Source: an uncultured Cuneatibacter sp. (GTDB lineage: Bacteria; Bacillota; Clostridia; Lachnospirales; Lachnospiraceae). From it: 64,000 bases of DNA. The notes below the pieces were generated by a model. It saw nothing but the letters and a program-made list of their open reading frames with translations, was not told where the DNA came from and searched no databases. Both the position numbers and the translations under genes were made by a program. Shown here in pieces: positions 16,988-26,390 of this stretch. The stretch's first letter is position 1. Every line of letters begins with the position of its first letter. The DNA lies in assembly GCA_934234215.1 (NCBI GenBank), contig CAKQHB010000009.1:1-64000 (forward strand), given 5' to 3'.

Positions 16988-18460
16988 ATGGCTACGAAAA
17001 AGAGCCACATTGCCCTGATGCTGACGGCCGGAATTACAGTGTTATCTGTAGTTGGATGCGGCACAGCTTCTTCTACGGGCAGTGGGAACGCTTATTCGAA
17101 AGACCTGTCATATCCCTCTGAGATCAGTACATTATCCGAGGAGACGGAGAGTCTGTTAGACAGCGTTGCAGCCGGAACCGATGAGTATGTACTGGACACG
17201 AAGATGCAACTTCCCGGCACGGAGAGCGCAGTGCAGACTGTTTCCACTGGCCTGAGCTTTGAGCAGGTACAGGAGATGAAACTGGCATCTTCCCTTCAGA
17301 GCACTATGACAGACGCCAATCAGACCGACAAGTATCTGGTTTCTACCGGAAGACAGGTTACAGAAGAGGTAGAGAGTGACTCCGCAGAGGAGATCGCAGG
17401 CGAAGAAAGCGAAGCAAAGGAGAAGACTGTATCCGAGGATACAGAAGATCAGGATCCTTTGCAGACATATGTGACAGAGCATGTCATCACCGACGACACG
17501 AAAGTAGAGACGTCCCTGAATGTCCGTGAGGGCGCAGGCACCGAGCACGAGGTCGTAGGTCGTATGTATCCTCAGAGTGCAGGAGAGATCCTGGAGGAGA
17601 AGGACGGCTGGGTGAAGATCGCATCTGGTCATGTTGAGGGTTGGGTGAGCAGTGATTATCTGCTGACCGGTGAGGACGCCCTGGAGACAATCACAGAGAA
17701 CGGTTACTGCTATGGTACTGTTACTGCGGAGGCTCTGAATGTCCGCGATATTCCCGGTCTGGACAGCAACGTAGTGAGCAGTCTGGCACAGGGAGCAGAT
17801 TGTGTGGTAGCTTCCATTGACGAGGATGGCTGGGCAGCCGTGACCAATGAGGACGGCACATCCGGTTATGTATCCGCAGAGTATCTGGACGTTGCATTTG
17901 CACTGAAGGATGCGATGACACTGGAAGAAGAGCAGACCTATCTGGCAGAGCTGGCAGCTGCAGAAGCAGCACGCCAGGAGGAAGAAGCCCGCAGACAGGC
18001 AGAAGAGCAGGCGCAGGCAGCCGCGGCAGCCGCTGCAAGTCAGACTGCAGCATATCTGCAGAGCTCCGCAGTTTCTCTTGGAACGGGTGCGATTTCCCTT
18101 TCTGCAGAGGAAATGGTACTTATGGCAAATGTCGTTGACATGGAAGCCGCTTACGAGCCTTACGAGGGCAAGCTGGCAGTTGCCAATGTCATCCTGAACC
18201 GCTATCGCAGCGGTATTTGGGGATACAGCATTCCGAGCATTATCTATGCACCGGGACAGTTCGTATCTCAGGGAGATCCGAGACTGACCTACTGGCAGCA
18301 GATTGGACCGACTGCAGAAGGCATGCGTGCTGTGCAGGAGGCATGTGCAGGTGTCAACAACATCGGAGGACTGATGTATTATTGCAGTTCCAGAAGCGCA
18401 AATGTTTCCCAGTACAGCTATTACATCTGGGTAGGCAGCCAGTGCTTCTATCAGAAATAA
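16988..18460 (+). CDS. Lipoprotein with two SH3 domains and a SleB-type cell-wall hydrolase domain
   Basis: The 490-residue protein has a lipoprotein signal (lipobox LSVVGC, Cys24), a Ser/Glu-rich spacer, and two bacterial SH3 domains (about 173-222 and 244-300; each has LNVR and a closing GWVS/GYVS-x-YL). An Ala/Glu/Gln-rich helix rich in EEEARRQAEEQ follows (about 315-350), then a Hydrolase_2 (SleB/CwlJ) domain (about 375-490). VVDMEAAYEPYEGKLAVANVILNR holds the predicted catalytic Glu. SleB-type domains are lytic transglycosylases active on cortex or vegetative peptidoglycan. With a lipid anchor and SH3 wall-binding modules, a vegetative wall-remodelling role is inferred. GGAGG precedes the start. 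Confidence 0.87.
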   Translation: MATKKSHIALMLTAGITVLSVVGCGTASSTGSGNAYSKDLSYPSEISTLSEETESLLDSVAAGTDEYVLDTKMQLPGTESAVQTVSTGLSFEQVQEMKLASSLQSTMTDANQTDKYLVSTGRQVTEEVESDSAEEIAGEESEAKEKTVSEDTEDQDPLQTYVTEHVITDDTKVETSLNVREGAGTEHEVVGRMYPQSAGEILEEKDGWVKIASGHVEGWVSSDYLLTGEDALETITENGYCYGTVTAEALNVRDIPGLDSNVVSSLAQGADCVVASIDEDGWAAVTNEDGTSGYVSAEYLDVAFALKDAMTLEEEQTYLAELAAAEAARQEEEARRQAEEQAQAAAAAAASQTAAYLQSSAVSLGTGAISLSAEEMVLMANVVDMEAAYEPYEGKLAVANVILNRYRSGIWGYSIPSIIYAPGQFVSQGDPRLTYWQQIGPTAEGMRAVQEACAGVNNIGGLMYYCSSRSANVSQYSYYIWVGSQCFYQK

Positions 18461-18489
18461 AACTAAATAAAGAAAAGCGTTCATATATG

Positions 18490-18535
18490 CAGCCGGAGCA
18501 GGATGTTGTAACCAATCCTTTTCCGGCTGTTTTTT
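18490..18535 (+). terminator. Rho-independent terminator after the SleB-type gene
   Basis: CAGCCGG at 18490-18496 pairs with CCGGCTG at 18523-18529, with inner pairing of AGGAT and ATCCT, followed by six T residues. Confidence 0.85.
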
Positions 18536-18552
18536 GCTTTATAGCAAAAAAA
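18530..18552. repeat. TTTTTTGCT-TTAT-AGCAAAAAAA palindrome
   Basis: A short perfect A/T-rich palindrome overlaps the U-tract of the preceding terminator. It is the same motif, inverted, as the one that starts each copy of the clpX-lon hairpin repeat. Confidence 0.7.
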
Positions 18553-18555
18553 GTA

Positions 18556-18584
18556 TTGTGCTTTGCGCAGAACCTTGCTACACT
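18556..18584 (+). promoter_or_regulatory. Probable promoter of the MATE gene
   Basis: TTGTGC at 18556-18561 and TACACT at 18579-18584 with a 17-base spacer, 42 bases before the start codon. Each box deviates by two bases from consensus. Confidence 0.45.
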
Positions 18585-18626
18585 AGAAATTGTATGCTTT
18601 TTAAGAACAAAAGAGGGAGGATTTTC

Positions 18627-20015
18627 ATGAGTAACCAAACGACAGCCCCTGCCGGGGAGAATAAGATGGGAACAATGCCGGTCGGCAAACTGCTGGTCAA
18701 TATGTCGCTTCCGATGATGATCTCCATGCTCGTGCAGGCTTGTTATAACATCGTAGACAGTGTTTTCGTTGCGAGAGTCAGCGAGAATGCACTAACAGCC
18801 GTTTCACTGGCGTTTCCGCTTCAGACACTGATGATCGCCGTGGGAGGCGGTACTGCAGTTGGTGTCAATGCCCTGCTGTCCAAATCCTTAGGAGAAAAAG
18901 AATTTGAGCGGGCAAACAAGGCCGCTGAAAACGGAATCTTTTTGTATGCATTGAGTTATCTGGTCTTTTTGATCGCAGGTCTGACGGTAGTGCATCCGTT
19001 TTATGCATCTCAGACTCATAACGCCGATCCGGAGATTCTGGAGATGGGCGTACAGTATCTGACGATCGCCATGACCTGTTCCTTTGGTATTCTGACGCAG
19101 TTTATTTTTGAACGATTGCTGACGGCTACGGGACGGACGTTCTACAGTATGATCTCACAGCTTTGCGGTGCGATCACAAATATTATACTGGACCCGATCC
19201 TGATTTTTGGTATGTTTGGTCTGCCGAAGATGGGCGTTGCCGGTGCGGCGATTGCGACCGTCATCGGTCAGTGCGTCGGCGGCACGGTTGCGATGATCTG
19301 CAACTTTAAGTACAACCATGATATTCATATTTCCTTCAGGGGATTCCGTCCGGACGGAAAAATTATTGCAACGATCTACAAAGTCGGTGTTCCGTCCATC
19401 ATCATGCAGTCGATCGGTTCCGTGATGACATATGGCATGAACCTGATCCTTGTCACATTTTCCTCAACGGCAGCAGCGGTCTTCGGTGTGTATTTCAAGC
19501 TCCAGAGCTTCTTCTTTATGCCGCTGTTCGGTATGAACAATGGAGTGACACCGATCATTGCGTACAACTACGGCGCAAAGAACCGCAAGAGAATGATCCA
19601 CACGATCAAGCTGAGTATGAAAGTTGCTTTTGTGCTGATGCTGATTGGATTTATCGTATTCGAAACTGTTCCGCAGGTATTGCTGGGACTGTTCGATGCA
19701 TCGGAGGATATGTTAGTGATCGGAGAACCTGCTCTTCGGACGATTGCATTCCATTTCCTGATCGCGTGGTTCTGTATCATCGCCGGTACGGTGTTCCAGG
19801 CGCTTGGCTGCGCAGTGTACAGTCTCGTTGTGTCTGTCATGAGACAGCTTGTCGTACTGCTTCCGGTAGCCTATATTCTGGCACAGCTCGGCGGACTGCA
19901 CGCAGTATGGTGGTCTTTCCCGATTGCAGAGCTGATGTCCTTTGCGGTATCCACATTCTTCCTGACACGAATCTATCGCAAGATCATTCGTCCGCTGCCG
20001 GAAGGTGTTGATTAA
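18627..20015 (+). CDS. MATE family efflux transporter
   Basis: The start chosen is ATG 18627 after GAGGGAGG; the open frame upstream runs through terminator sequence. The 462-residue protein has about twelve membrane segments in two MATE repeats. The N-terminal half contains MVQACYNIVDSVFVAR and the second begins with GVPSIIMQSIGSVMTYGMN. MATE pumps exchange Na+ or H+ for cationic drugs or metabolites. The substrate is not known. It is followed 25 bases later by the ACT-domain gene, with which it is probably co-transcribed. Confidence 0.92.
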   Translation: MSNQTTAPAGENKMGTMPVGKLLVNMSLPMMISMLVQACYNIVDSVFVARVSENALTAVSLAFPLQTLMIAVGGGTAVGVNALLSKSLGEKEFERANKAAENGIFLYALSYLVFLIAGLTVVHPFYASQTHNADPEILEMGVQYLTIAMTCSFGILTQFIFERLLTATGRTFYSMISQLCGAITNIILDPILIFGMFGLPKMGVAGAAIATVIGQCVGGTVAMICNFKYNHDIHISFRGFRPDGKIIATIYKVGVPSIIMQSIGSVMTYGMNLILVTFSSTAAAVFGVYFKLQSFFFMPLFGMNNGVTPIIAYNYGAKNRKRMIHTIKLSMKVAFVLMLIGFIVFETVPQVLLGLFDASEDMLVIGEPALRTIAFHFLIAWFCIIAGTVFQALGCAVYSLVVSVMRQLVVLLPVAYILAQLGGLHAVWWSFPIAELMSFAVSTFFLTRIYRKIIRPLPEGVD

Positions 20016-20040
20016 AAAATACATTTGGAGGAGATTGATT

Positions 20041-20445
20041 ATGTTAAAACAGCTTTCTATTTTCGCAGAAAACAAAAAAGGTATGATGCAGCACATCACC
20101 CAGATCCTGTTTGAAAATGATATCAATATTCTGGGATCTGTCAACAGCGACAGCGCCGAGTACGGCATTGTCCGCATGGTAGTCTCTGATCCGGAAAAGG
20201 CAGAGAAAGAGCTGCAGGCAGCCGGATACATGGTTCGCCTGACGGATGTGCTGGGTGTCGAAGTTGTCGATAAGCCCGGTAATCTGAATGCCTTGCTGAA
20301 GACTCTGTTGGAGACAAACATCAACATCGACTACATCTATCTGTCTTACAACCGGGAATCCGGAAGCCCGATCATGGTATTCCATGTGCCGGATGTATAC
20401 GAGACAGAGGTGAGCCTGAGAAGCAAGGGATATATTTGTCTGTAA
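20041..20445 (+). CDS. Tandem ACT-domain protein
   Basis: The start chosen is ATG 20041 with GGAGGAG before it; an in-frame ATG at 20005 lies in the MATE 3' end. The 134-residue protein consists of two ACT domains (about 4-65 and 70-134). The first opens QLSIFAENKKGMMQHITQIL and the second is marked by VVDKPGNLNALLKTLLETNINIDY. ACT domains bind amino acids and control enzymes or transporters allosterically. Stand-alone two-ACT proteins in Clostridia are of unknown partner. Its position after a MATE pump gives no clear function. Confidence 0.85.
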   Translation: MLKQLSIFAENKKGMMQHITQILFENDINILGSVNSDSAEYGIVRMVVSDPEKAEKELQAAGYMVRLTDVLGVEVVDKPGNLNALLKTLLETNINIDYIYLSYNRESGSPIMVFHVPDVYETEVSLRSKGYICL

Positions 20446-20452
20446 GTTTGAG

Positions 20453-20611
20453 ATGGAGATTGTTGGCATAGTTTTAATTCTTAGCGCTCTCGGAATAAAG
20501 TATACTCTATTAAAATGCTCTTGCTGCGGGGATAAAGGATTGATACCGCAGTGGCGGAGAAACAACAACTACCATTGCCCGAAATGCGGGGAGAAAATAA
20601 CGTGGGAGTAA
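20453..20611 (+). CDS. 52-residue membrane zinc-ribbon protein
   Basis: An uninterrupted 52-codon frame starts at ATG 20453, eight bases after the ACT gene. It encodes a hydrophobic N-terminus (about 3-20, IVGIVLILSALGIKYTLL) followed by a compact zinc-ribbon: KCSCCGD at 21-27 and HCPKCGE at 41-47. The paired CxxC-like knuckles and the single membrane helix argue that it is real despite a weak ribosome site (GTTTGAG). A larger two-helix analogue with the same C-terminal ribbon layout is at 43744. Function unknown. Confidence 0.6.
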   Translation: MEIVGIVLILSALGIKYTLLKCSCCGDKGLIPQWRRNNNYHCPKCGEKITWE

Positions 20612-20638
20612 ACATATTGAATTTGTAGTGTAATAAGG

Positions 20639-20670
20639 AAGAGGGATGCTGCGTTTGCGGCATCCCTCTT
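20639..20670. terminator. Terminator hairpin between convergent genes
   Basis: AAGAGGGATGC at 20639-20649 and GCATCCCTCTT at 20660-20670 form a perfect 11-bp stem between the small zinc-ribbon gene and aroC, which converge on it. The U-tracts on either side are short. Confidence 0.65.
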
Positions 20671-20681
20671 TCCGTAAAAAA

Positions 20682-21800
20682 TTATTTGTGATAAAACTCC
20701 CTCACCCGATCCATTCTCGCACTCATATTCAGCAGCAGTGCGTCTGCCAGCGTCAGTGCGGTCATCGCTTCTACAACAACGATGGCTCTCGGTACAACGA
20801 GGGGATCGTGGCGTCCCTTGATCTGGATCTCGGTGGCCGTGCCGTCGGAACGAACGGTCTGTTGCGGCAGATAGATCGAAGGAGTGGGCTTGAATGCAGC
20901 GCGGAAAGTAAGCGTATCGCCATCACTCATGCCGCCCAGAACACCGCCGGAATGGTTCGTTGCTTTGTGGAGAATCGGCGTGCCGTCCGGACCAATCTCG
21001 CCGGGAAGAAAGGCATCGTTGTTGACAGAGCCTCTGGAGCGGGCAGCAGCGAAACCATCGCCGATCTCGAAGCCCTTGACAGCGCCGATGGACAGGATCG
21101 CTTTTGCGAGGTTCGCATCCAGCTTTTCAAATACAGTGTCGCCAAGACCGGCAGGAAGACCGGTGACGATGCATCTGGCGATACCGCCTGCAGAATCAGA
21201 GCCCTGAAACTCGCGGGAGAGCAGCTCAGAAGCGGCTTCTGCGGCCTTTGCATCTGGCATGCGCAGTGGATTGCGCTCAATCTCAGAACGGTCGAAATTC
21301 GCGGGATCTGCGGCGATTCCGGCAATCTCTTCGGAATAAGCATAGATGTCAATGCCGAGGGATGCCAGCATCTTCTCTGCGACAGCTCCGGCAGCAACGC
21401 GGGCTGCGGTTTCACGTCCGGAAGAACGTCCGCCGCCGCGGTAATCGCGGAAGCCATATTTTGCATCGAAGGTATAATCGGCATGTCCGGGACGATAGCA
21501 GGATGCGATCTGCGAATAGTCTGTGGAATGATGATCCTTATTGCGGATCTCCAGTGCGATGGGAGTACCGGTGGTCTTGCCCTCGAAAACGCCGGATAGG
21601 ATCTCTACGCGGTCGTCCTCCTTTCGCTGAGTCGTAAATGCACTCTGACCGGGTTTTCTGCGGTCAAGCTGCGTCTGAATATCCGCTTCGCATAAAGGAA
21701 TTCCTGCGGGGCAGCCGTCGATGACAACACCGATGCCGACACCGTGGGACTCGCCCCATGTTGTTACTCTGAAAATCGTGCCAATGGATGAACCAGCCAT
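20682..21800 (-). CDS. aroC: Chorismate synthase
   Basis: The 372-residue enzyme has the family signatures GESHG at 16-20 and RPGHADYTFDAKYGFRDYRG-GGRSSGRETAARVAAGA. It lacks the flavin-reductase domain of fungal enzymes, so it is monofunctional and needs reduced FMN from elsewhere. It converts 5-enolpyruvylshikimate-3-phosphate to chorismate, the last common step to aromatic amino acids. AGAGG precedes the ATG. No other aro gene is adjacent, so it stands alone. Confidence 0.97.
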   Translation of the reverse strand: MAGSSIGTIFRVTTWGESHGVGIGVVIDGCPAGIPLCEADIQTQLDRRKPGQSAFTTQRKEDDRVEILSGVFEGKTTGTPIALEIRNKDHHSTDYSQIASCYRPGHADYTFDAKYGFRDYRGGGRSSGRETAARVAAGAVAEKMLASLGIDIYAYSEEIAGIAADPANFDRSEIERNPLRMPDAKAAEAASELLSREFQGSDSAGGIARCIVTGLPAGLGDTVFEKLDANLAKAILSIGAVKGFEIGDGFAAARSRGSVNNDAFLPGEIGPDGTPILHKATNHSGGVLGGMSDGDTLTFRAAFKPTPSIYLPQQTVRSDGTATEIQIKGRHDPLVVPRAIVVVEAMTALTLADALLLNMSARMDRVREFYHK

Positions 21801-21975
21801 ATGAAAAAACCTCTTCTCTTCTAAACTCAGGAAAATACTCTTTCAGTATACACAACCGCCGCCAGATTTTCCAGCATTTTCTTTTTGAAAAAAAAGTTGT
21901 AGGCACAAGTAAAGTGGATTATACTAAAGATAACAAAAACATTGTCCGGAGTGTCACAATCTTGGTTTGATGGCA

Positions 21976-22005
21976 GACGAAAACTCGCATATGCGATTTT
22001 TCGTC
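21976..22005. repeat. 30-bp palindrome upstream of the beta-CASP nuclease gene
   Basis: GACGAAAA at 21976-21983 and TTTTCGTC at 21998-22005 flank TCGCATATGCGA; the whole is symmetric except for one central-flank mismatch. It lies in the gap 21801-22040 between divergent genes, 36 bases before the start codon, so it may be an operator or a leader hairpin. The rest of the gap shows no gene. Confidence 0.65.
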
Positions 22006-22040
22006 GCCCCGTCGCGTAGAACGCTCCAGAAGGAGGAAGC

Positions 22041-23678
22041 ATGAAACTTACATTTGTCGGAGCTGCACATGAAGTGACCGGAAGCTGTCATGTACTGGAG
22101 TTGAATGGAAATTATATTTTACTGGACTGTGGTATGGAGCAGGGGCGTGATATTTATGTGAATGCACCGCTGCCCTGTGACCGTTCAGAGGTAAAAGCGG
22201 TGATTCTGTCCCATGCGCATATGGATCATTCCGGTATGATTCCGTGGTTATATGCGGGCGGATTCCGCGGACCGGTCTACTGCACGGGAGCGACGAGAGA
22301 TCTGTGCAGTATTATGCTGCAGGATAGTGCGCATATTCAGGAGTCGGAGGCAGAGTGGAAGAGCAGAAAGAACCGTCGTGCCGGACTTCCGGAGGTGGAG
22401 CCGATCTATACTGTCAGAGACGCCCAGAGTGTTATGGAGCAGTTTGTGGCAGTGGATTATAAGAAGAGATTCGTGGTGCTGCCTGGTGAGCTGGAAGGAC
22501 ATTTTGAGGATGCGGGACATTTGCTTGGATCTGCAACAGTGAATCTGAAACTGACAGAGGGATTTGTGACAAAAGAACTCGTCTTTTCCGGCGACCTGGG
22601 CAATATCAATCAGCCGTTGATCCGAGATCCCGGCATCCGCAAAAAGGCGGACTATGTGCTGACAGAGTCTACATACGGGAACCGTCTGCATGGCGAGACA
22701 CCGGATTATATCGGACCGCTGACAAAGCTGATGCAGGAGACCTTCGACCGGGGAGGGAATCTGGTTATCCCGTGTTTTGCAGTGGGCAGAACGCAGCAGA
22801 TGCTGTATTTTATGAGAAAGATCATTCAGGAAAAGCGGGTGCGTTGTCCCGGCGGAATCCGTGTGATTGTGGATTCCCCGTTGGCGGTGGAGGCGACGAA
22901 GATTTTCGAGAAGGATGTGTTCGGATATTTTGATGAAGATGCACTGGATCTGATCCGACAGGGTGTCAATCCGATCCGGTTTGAAGGTCTGGAGCTGGCG
23001 GTTACGAGTGAAGAGTCCAAGGCGATCAACTTTGATGAACGTCCGAAGGTTATTTTGTCTGCATCCGGTATGTGTGATGCGGGACGTATTCGCCATCATC
23101 TGAAACACAATCTGTGGCGTGCGGAGTCTACGATTCTGTTTGTTGGCTATCAGGCAGAAGGTACACTGGGCGCAAAGCTGTTGTCCGGTGCGACGAAGGT
23201 AAAGCTGTTCGGAGAAGAAATCGATGTCCGGGCGAGAATCGAGCGTCTGCAGGGGATGAGCGGTCATGCGGATAAAGAGGGATTGATCCGCTGGATGACA
23301 TCCATTTCCGACCATCCAACGCAGATATTTGTCGTACATGGGGAAGATCAGACTTGCGACCATTTTGCGGAAGAGCTGCGGCAGCGCTGCGGACTTTCGG
23401 CAATTGCGCCGTATACCGGCGATGTGTACGATCTGGGAGCCGGTGAGTGGGTGAGCCGCGTGACACCGGTTCCGGCATCAGCAAAGAAAGCACTTCCGAA
23501 GGTCAAGACGCTGCTTGATCTGCTGCGGGAAGCAGGGCAGCGTTTGCTGGGTGTGATCAGTCGCCAGAATGGTCGGACCAATGCCGAGCTGACTGCTTTT
23601 ACGAACGATGTGAATGCGCTTTGTGAGAAATGGGATCGCGTTCCCAGTGCAGAGGATGAAGCGCAGAAGGGAAAATGA
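22041..23678 (+). CDS. Beta-CASP metallo-beta-lactamase-fold RNA exonuclease/endonuclease
   Basis: The 545-residue protein has the zinc motif SHAHMDHSG at 57-65, further ligands at GHLLGS and SGDLG, and a beta-CASP insertion with ASGMCDAGRIRHHLKHNL. GMSGHADKEGL supplies the C-terminal ligand. This CPSF73/Ysh1-like group acts in RNA processing. The last 70 residues form an extra segment that may be a small RNA-binding extension. GGAGGA precedes the ATG. The next gene starts 7 bases after the stop, so the three genes to 26364 are probably an operon. Confidence 0.88.
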   Translation: MKLTFVGAAHEVTGSCHVLELNGNYILLDCGMEQGRDIYVNAPLPCDRSEVKAVILSHAHMDHSGMIPWLYAGGFRGPVYCTGATRDLCSIMLQDSAHIQESEAEWKSRKNRRAGLPEVEPIYTVRDAQSVMEQFVAVDYKKRFVVLPGELEGHFEDAGHLLGSATVNLKLTEGFVTKELVFSGDLGNINQPLIRDPGIRKKADYVLTESTYGNRLHGETPDYIGPLTKLMQETFDRGGNLVIPCFAVGRTQQMLYFMRKIIQEKRVRCPGGIRVIVDSPLAVEATKIFEKDVFGYFDEDALDLIRQGVNPIRFEGLELAVTSEESKAINFDERPKVILSASGMCDAGRIRHHLKHNLWRAESTILFVGYQAEGTLGAKLLSGATKVKLFGEEIDVRARIERLQGMSGHADKEGLIRWMTSISDHPTQIFVVHGEDQTCDHFAEELRQRCGLSAIAPYTGDVYDLGAGEWVSRVTPVPASAKKALPKVKTLLDLLREAGQRLLGVISRQNGRTNAELTAFTNDVNALCEKWDRVPSAEDEAQKGK

Positions 23679-23685
23679 TAAATTC

Positions 23686-24783
23686 ATGAAACGAAACAAA
23701 AGATGGTTTCTGGCGGCGCTGCTGCAGCTTCTGGCTGCAGCGAGCCTGCTGGTGGCGTCCAGACAGATTGACGGGTTTGCGGCATGGCATGAAGCGCATG
23801 TGTATCCGTTGTTCGTCAATACGCTGGGGCGCTTGTGGTCAATCGTGCCGTTCTCTGTTGTGGAAATCGGACTGTACGCACTGCTGATCGGACTGATTGT
23901 GACACTGCTTGTCGCCCTTGTGCGGATGGTTTTGCGTATTGTCCGCAAAGAAGTGCAGAAAGTTCGTCCGATCACCACATGGGCGTGTCGGACACTGTGT
24001 CTTGCCTCACTTTTGTTGCTGCTCTATACACTGACCTGTGGTATCAATTATGCCGCGCCTTCTTTTTCGGAGCGGGCGAGATATCCGATTCAGGCATCCA
24101 CAAAAGAAGAATTGCGTGCGACCTGTGAGATGCTGATTGACCAGATCAATGCAGAAGTGGATAACATTACTTATGATGAAGCTGGAAGCAGCGTGCTGCC
24201 AGCCGATGCAGGAAAGACGGCGAGACGCGCTATGCAGAATCTGGGGCAGACATGGGAGTTTCTGGACGGCTATTATCCGAATCCGAAAAAGATCCTGGTG
24301 TCCGAAATCCTGTCGTATCAGTTTTTGACCGGAGTTTATTCTCCGTTCACAGTGGAGGCGAATTATAACGGCGATATGCCGGATATGGACGTTCCGGCGA
24401 CGATGTGTCACGAACTGAGCCATCTGAAAGGCTTTATGCGGGAGGACGAGGCTGGATTTCTGGCATATCTGGCATGTACGGGTTCGGACGATGCGATGTT
24501 TCGCTACAGCGGTGCTATGCACGCGCTGACGTACTGCTTGAATGCATATTACGATGCGGTGGATGGCGACACCTACCGGTCGTTGTATTATGAGCTGGAC
24601 GAGCGGGCTGTTCAGGATCGCAGAAACAACTCCCAGTGGTGGGAAGCGTACCGCGGCAAGATTTCCGAGGCGGCAAACACCGTCAACGACACGTATTTGA
24701 AAGCAAATAATCAGACCGATGGTGTGGCAAGCTACGGCAGAATGGCAGATCTGATGATCGCTTACTGGCGGCAGACAAAATAA
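23686..24783 (+). CDS. DUF3810-type membrane metalloprotease-like protein
   Basis: The start chosen is ATG 23686, just beyond the preceding stop. The 365-residue protein has three N-terminal hydrophobic segments (about 8-24, 44-74 and 90-116). The outer or cytosolic domain follows, with CHELSHLKGFMREDEAGFLAYLAC, a zincin-like HExxH followed by a glutamate-containing stretch typical of DUF3810 proteins. The family is widespread in gut Firmicutes and Bacteroidetes, and its substrate is unknown. Zn-dependent proteolysis is inferred from the motif only. It lies between an RNase-like gene and an esterase gene. Confidence 0.75.
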   Translation: MKRNKRWFLAALLQLLAAASLLVASRQIDGFAAWHEAHVYPLFVNTLGRLWSIVPFSVVEIGLYALLIGLIVTLLVALVRMVLRIVRKEVQKVRPITTWACRTLCLASLLLLLYTLTCGINYAAPSFSERARYPIQASTKEELRATCEMLIDQINAEVDNITYDEAGSSVLPADAGKTARRAMQNLGQTWEFLDGYYPNPKKILVSEILSYQFLTGVYSPFTVEANYNGDMPDMDVPATMCHELSHLKGFMREDEAGFLAYLACTGSDDAMFRYSGAMHALTYCLNAYYDAVDGDTYRSLYYELDERAVQDRRNNSQWWEAYRGKISEAANTVNDTYLKANNQTDGVASYGRMADLMIAYWRQTK

Positions 24784-24804
24784 GAAAACAGGATAACGAA
24801 AAGA

Positions 24805-26364
24805 ATGAATGATACAACACAGAATTTGACAGACTGGCACTGGAATGAGGACTATCATTGCTGGTGTCTGGAACAGGTGTGCTATGCAGCGAATCCGACG
24901 GTTCCGCAGATGCAGCGATTGAATATTTTTGTGCCGGGAGCATATCGAAATGTCGATGGCAGCTGGAATAAAAATGTGCAGATTTCCGGTTATAACGTGA
25001 ACACAGCGCCGGTCGTCTTCGAAAATAACGCAGCCGGATACGTGGAAATGCCTGCTGTAAAACTGGGCGAAGAGCGCTGCTACGCCAGACCTTATCTGGA
25101 ACACGGACTGATCTACATTTCCTGCGGCTGCCGCGGCAGAGATTCGAAAGATGCAAATGGACGACTGGTAGGAAAAGCGCCGATTAACCTCATTGACTTT
25201 AAAGTAGCACTGCGTTTTTTGCGTCACCATGCGGAGCAGCTGCCGGGAGACTTTAACCATATCATTTCCGTGGGCTGGAGCGCAGGAGGCGCGATGAGCA
25301 GTCTGCTGGCACTGACCGGAGACAATCCGCTGTACGAGCTGTATTTGCAGGCAGAACAGGCATATCTGGACGAGAGCGATGCCGTGTATGCCGCACAGAT
25401 GTATTGTCCCATCGTGGATCTCGACCATGTGGACATTGCATACGAGTGGAATTTCTTTGCGGACAAGACTTGCGAAGATTCTCACGCTGGTCCGTCAGAA
25501 ACGATGTCACCGTTCAAAGAGGCATTCTCGAAAGCCTGCTTTGACCGATATGTAACGTATTTTAATGAATTGGAACTGCGCCATCCGCAAACAAACGAAC
25601 TGCTGCAGCTGAATCCCGATGGCCGCAGCGGAAGTGGCTATGCGTACCTCATGACTTGCTTGGAAGATGCGGCAACGTATTTTCTTCAAAAATTGGCGGC
25701 AGGGGAACAGCCGCTGGGTATTCAGGCAACGCCGGAGCAATACCTGTCCGGAGATTACCAGCAGCCAAAGGTAGATCGAAAGCCCGGATTTAACGAGGGT
25801 GAGTACATTCTGGTGCCCGGCACGGACAAGCGCGAATGGCTGTCCTGGGACGGCAAGCGTGCGAAAATCAAAGATCTGGATACCTATATCTTGAATCATC
25901 GCCGCCGAATGAAGCCGTGCACCTCTTTCGATATTTTCTCTGGATTGTGTGGAGAAAATCAGCTGTTCGGCTCACCGGAAGAAGACTTCAAGCACTTCGC
26001 ACCGGATCTGCCGGACATCTGGGAACAGTTAAAAGACGACTGGAAGGAAGAATACGATCGCTGCCACGGAGCATATGAAAATGTTCGTCACGACACTGCA
26101 CAGGCAATGCAGCGCTTCCTCATCAACCCGATGAACTTCGTCGGAACAAAAGAGCAGGAGCACAGCCACCAGGCAGAGCATTATCGCATTCGCGTCGGTG
26201 CGAGAGATGCCGACACCGCGTGGAGTACATCCATGTCGTTGGCAGTCAAGCTGGCGAATGCGGAATGTGGAACCGTGGACTACGCCCTCGTGTGGGATGC
26301 ACCGCATAGCGAAGCGGATTATGAGGGGGAAATGCTGCGGTGGATTGATGAGGTGTGCAAGTAA
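24805..26364 (+). CDS. Alpha/beta-hydrolase, subtype B tannase/feruloyl esterase-like
   Basis: The 519-residue protein has no signal peptide. The nucleophile elbow GWSAGGAMS (GxSxG) follows the pattern CGCRGRDS...GKAPINLIDFKVALRFLRHH, which is the layout of subtype B tannases and related esterases. Asp and His partners lie in the C-terminal part, probably near DADTAWSTS and the final WDAPHSEADY. The central insertion (about 200-400) is a long lid-like domain. Esters of phenolic acids are the likely class of substrate by family, but this is inference. It ends the probable operon begun by the beta-CASP gene. Confidence 0.72.
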   Translation: MNDTTQNLTDWHWNEDYHCWCLEQVCYAANPTVPQMQRLNIFVPGAYRNVDGSWNKNVQISGYNVNTAPVVFENNAAGYVEMPAVKLGEERCYARPYLEHGLIYISCGCRGRDSKDANGRLVGKAPINLIDFKVALRFLRHHAEQLPGDFNHIISVGWSAGGAMSSLLALTGDNPLYELYLQAEQAYLDESDAVYAAQMYCPIVDLDHVDIAYEWNFFADKTCEDSHAGPSETMSPFKEAFSKACFDRYVTYFNELELRHPQTNELLQLNPDGRSGSGYAYLMTCLEDAATYFLQKLAAGEQPLGIQATPEQYLSGDYQQPKVDRKPGFNEGEYILVPGTDKREWLSWDGKRAKIKDLDTYILNHRRRMKPCTSFDIFSGLCGENQLFGSPEEDFKHFAPDLPDIWEQLKDDWKEEYDRCHGAYENVRHDTAQAMQRFLINPMNFVGTKEQEHSHQAEHYRIRVGARDADTAWSTSMSLAVKLANAECGTVDYALVWDAPHSEADYEGEMLRWIDEVCK

Positions 26365-26390
26365 GTGATTTGCAAGTGCACAACTATTCT

